From the NCBI RefSeq assembly GCF_001280125.1, contig NZ_LGEG01000061.1:1-6517 (forward strand): a stretch of 6,517 nt of DNA. The letters run 5' to 3'. How positions within the stretch are numbered: position 1 is the first letter of the stretch; each line of letters starts with the position of its first letter. The position numbers and the translations under genes were made by a program. This stretch comes from Streptomyces sp. NRRL F-6492 (lineage in GTDB: Bacteria; Actinomycetota; Actinomycetes; Streptomycetales; Streptomycetaceae). The notes under the pieces were generated by a model. It saw only the letters and a list, made by a program, of their open reading frames with translations, was not told the origin of the DNA and did not search any database. Of this stretch, positions 5,128-6,517 are shown piece after piece.

Positions 5128-5877
5128 GTGAGACGACACATACCTTTCGAACGACTCCACAACTTCCGTGACCTGGGCGGCTGTCGGACCGCCGGCGGCG
5201 GAACCGTGCGGTGGGGGGCCCTCTACCGCTCCGACTCCCTCGGCAAGCTCGCGGACGCCGGTCCCGCGGACCTGGAACGCTTCCGGGAGCTGGGCGTGAC
5301 CACGGTGATCGACCTGCGCTACCCGTGGGAGATCGCGGCCAAGGGCCGCCTGCCGGAGACCGGCGGCGTCGCCTGGCACAACCTCTCCGTCGAGCACCGC
5401 CCGTACGACCAGGCGGAGATCGACCCGGCCGTCGACCCGTGGCGCTACCTCGCCGACCGGTTCGCCGAGGTCGCCGAGGACGGGGCCGTGGAACTCCGTA
5501 CGGCCCTGGAGGTCATCGCCGCCGCCGACGGACCGCTCGTCTTCCACTGCGCCTCGGGGAAGGACCGCACGGGGCTGCTCGCGGCGGTCCTCCTCGCGCT
5601 CCTGGAGGTCCCCGACGAGGAGGTCCTCGCGGACTTCGCCCTCACCGAGCTGGCCACGGAGCGCCTGGTCGCCGACTGGCACGCGTCCCACCCGGGCCGC
5701 GAACTGCGCTGGCCGGGCTACGGCCGCGCCCCCGCCGAGGTCGTCCGCCTGTTCCTCGCGGACCTGCGGGCGCGGTACGGATCGGTGTACGCGTACGCCA
5801 CCGGCCACGTCGGTCTGGACCCGGCGGTGGTGACGGCCCTGCGGACCCGTCTGGTGGAGCCGCCGGCCGCCGTCTAG
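5128..5877 (+). CDS. Protein tyrosine/dual-specificity phosphatase (Y_phosphatase3, MPtpB-like)
   Basis: This 249-residue protein belongs to the bacterial tyrosine phosphatases related to mycobacterial PtpB, Listeria LipA and yeast Siw14-type enzymes, which remove phosphate from phosphotyrosine or related substrates including phosphoinositides. Diagnostic motifs are the N-terminal NFRDLGG (12-18), ALYRSDSL (31-38), the VIDLR strand (60-64), and the P-loop HCASGKDRTG (140-149), with nucleophile C141, K145, D146 and phosphate-binding R147. The Lys-Asp in the loop is typical of the MPtpB type. No signal peptide is visible, so it should be cytoplasmic unless exported by another route. Length fits the family. 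The GTG start is set by the -10 6 nt upstream. It shares orientation with the HTH gene and converges on the next gene. Its substrate cannot be assigned from context. Confidence 0.93.
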   Translation: MRRHIPFERLHNFRDLGGCRTAGGGTVRWGALYRSDSLGKLADAGPADLERFRELGVTTVIDLRYPWEIAAKGRLPETGGVAWHNLSVEHRPYDQAEIDPAVDPWRYLADRFAEVAEDGAVELRTALEVIAAADGPLVFHCASGKDRTGLLAAVLLALLEVPDEEVLADFALTELATERLVADWHASHPGRELRWPGYGRAPAEVVRLFLADLRARYGSVYAYATGHVGLDPAVVTALRTRLVEPPAAV

Positions 5878-5922
5878 TCCGGCTGGTCCCGGCTGGTCCC
5901 GGCTGGTCCCGGCTAGTCCCGG
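5874..5922. repeat. 10-bp tandem repeat holding both convergent stop codons
   Basis: Five near-identical units run through the 35-bp gap between two convergent genes: ctagtccgg (5874-5882, 9 bp), three exact ctggtcccgg (5883-5912) and ctagtcccgg (5913-5922). The phosphatase stop TAG (5875-5877) is in the first unit, and the stop of the leftward gene (TAG on the minus strand, 5913-5915) is in the last. No stem-loop terminator is visible in the gap. Confidence 0.9.
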
Positions 5923-6517
5923 CGGTCGAAGTCGAAGAGCTGGCCCGCGGCGTCCGGTGCGCAGGGGGCCTGGGCGAGGCGGGCCCAGGCCGCCGCGCGG
6001 TCGCCGACGACGGTGACGCAGCTGCCGGGGGTCGCGGAACCGGCCGGGACGATCCGGTAGCCCTCGACGGGAGTGCCGTACGGCTCCAGGGAGAACTCCT
6101 CGATCCGGGTGGGGTCGCCGCACTCGGAGTCCTCGTACGGCGCGTCGGGCACGCGTCCGCCGGAGGGGACGCCGGAGCAGCCCGCGCCGTAGTCGGGGTG
6201 GTCGGAGGCGATCCGCCACCGGCCGCCGCCCGCCTCCGCGAGCGCGTACAGCGGGACGTCCGCGGCGGCGCACGGCACCTGGTGGATCCGGCCCGTCCGG
6301 GAGCCGCGCCGCTCGCCGAGGCAGAAGTCGGTGCCGACGACCCGGACGAGCACGTCGCCGGCGGCGGGGGCGGTGGGGGTACGGGGCGGGTGCCCGGTGT
6401 GGCCGTCCCGCAGGAAGGCGACGACGCTGACCCCGGCGAACACGAGGGCGGCGACCGCGACCGCCGGGACGAGGAGGCCCCGTATTCGGGACCGGGCCCC
6501 GCCGCCGGACCCCGGCC
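5913..6517 (-). CDS. Membrane-anchored extracytoplasmic Cys-containing protein, N-terminus outside the window
   Basis: The reading frame stays open to the right edge, so about 201 residues are visible and the true start lies beyond 6517. Reading from the edge there is a Gly-rich stretch with basic residues (GGGARSRIR), then a single hydrophobic helix (LLVPAVAVAALVFAGVSVVAF), then a roughly 165-residue domain that should lie outside the membrane. Six cysteines could form three disulfides. The pieces DFCLGERRG...VPC and SCVTVVGDR...APC ending in GQLFDF resemble diverged repeats of a ricin-like beta-trefoil (CL...G...C...QxF), but this is weak. The internal GTG at 6441-6443 is inside the membrane helix and is not a sensible start. 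It converges on the phosphatase gene with only 35 bp between them. Function unknown. Confidence 0.75.
   Translation of the reverse strand, partial: PGSGGGARSRIRGLLVPAVAVAALVFAGVSVVAFLRDGHTGHPPRTPTAPAAGDVLVRVVGTDFCLGERRGSRTGRIHQVPCAAADVPLYALAEAGGGRWRIASDHPDYGAGCSGVPSGGRVPDAPYEDSECGDPTRIEEFSLEPYGTPVEGYRIVPAGSATPGSCVTVVGDRAAAWARLAQAPCAPDAAGQLFDFDRRD

Noticed and set aside
4330..6273. 647-codon minus-strand frame
   Set aside because: It runs antisense to the HTH and phosphatase genes and overlaps the last gene in a different frame. Composition is typical of shadow frames.
6441..6443. GTG as start of the last gene
   Set aside because: It lies inside the hydrophobic helix, and the frame remains open with a basic Gly-rich stretch upstream to the window edge, so the real start is further right.

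Overview
The window is very GC-rich, with strong G/C third-position bias, GTG starts, actinobacterial-type leaderless genes and a CitA/DcuS-type regulatory pair. It looks like a chromosomal segment from Streptomyces or a close relative. No RNA genes, insertion sequences, CRISPR arrays or phage genes are visible.

Layout. Positions 1-136 are a 17-bp tandem repeat array that runs off the left edge. Its last copy forms the left arm of a 26-position stem-loop (118-174), the probable terminator of a leftward dctA gene (234-1586, DAACS-family C4-dicarboxylate:cation symporter). A 221-bp divergent control region (1587-1807) follows. It carries a dctA promoter, a perfect GTGACCCGGGTCAC palindrome matching the Crp consensus, a second inverted repeat and three exact 23-bp tandem repeats. 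Rightward from it runs a CitA/DcuS-like sensor histidine kinase (1808-3622), overlapping by 4 bp a CitB/DcuR-like response regulator (3619-4314). A separate rightward pair follows: a protein with two XRE-like helix-turn-helix units (4420-5091) and a tyrosine phosphatase of the Y_phosphatase3/MPtpB type (5128-5877). Both appear leaderless. A convergent leftward gene (5913 to beyond the right edge) encodes a membrane-anchored, cysteine-containing extracytoplasmic protein and lacks its N-terminus in this window.

How the genes fit together. The kinase has an extracytoplasmic sensor domain with the RxxH...R residues of citrate/C4-dicarboxylate sensors, and its regulator is translationally coupled to it. 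Their divergent position next to dctA suggests that they sense an external dicarboxylate or citrate and control dctA, with an added cAMP/Crp layer at the dctA promoter. The link is inferred from context. The HTH gene and phosphatase lie close together and may be co-functional, but no pathway can be assigned.

Most of the window is recognisable housekeeping-type actinobacterial content, and I do not see a clearly new multi-gene system. The least ordinary material is non-coding or low-complexity: two related GGAACGG-type repeat arrays flanking dctA (one merging with a terminator), the stacked operators in the divergent region, the repetitive C-terminal tail of the kinase, and a 10-bp array holding the stop codons of two convergent genes.
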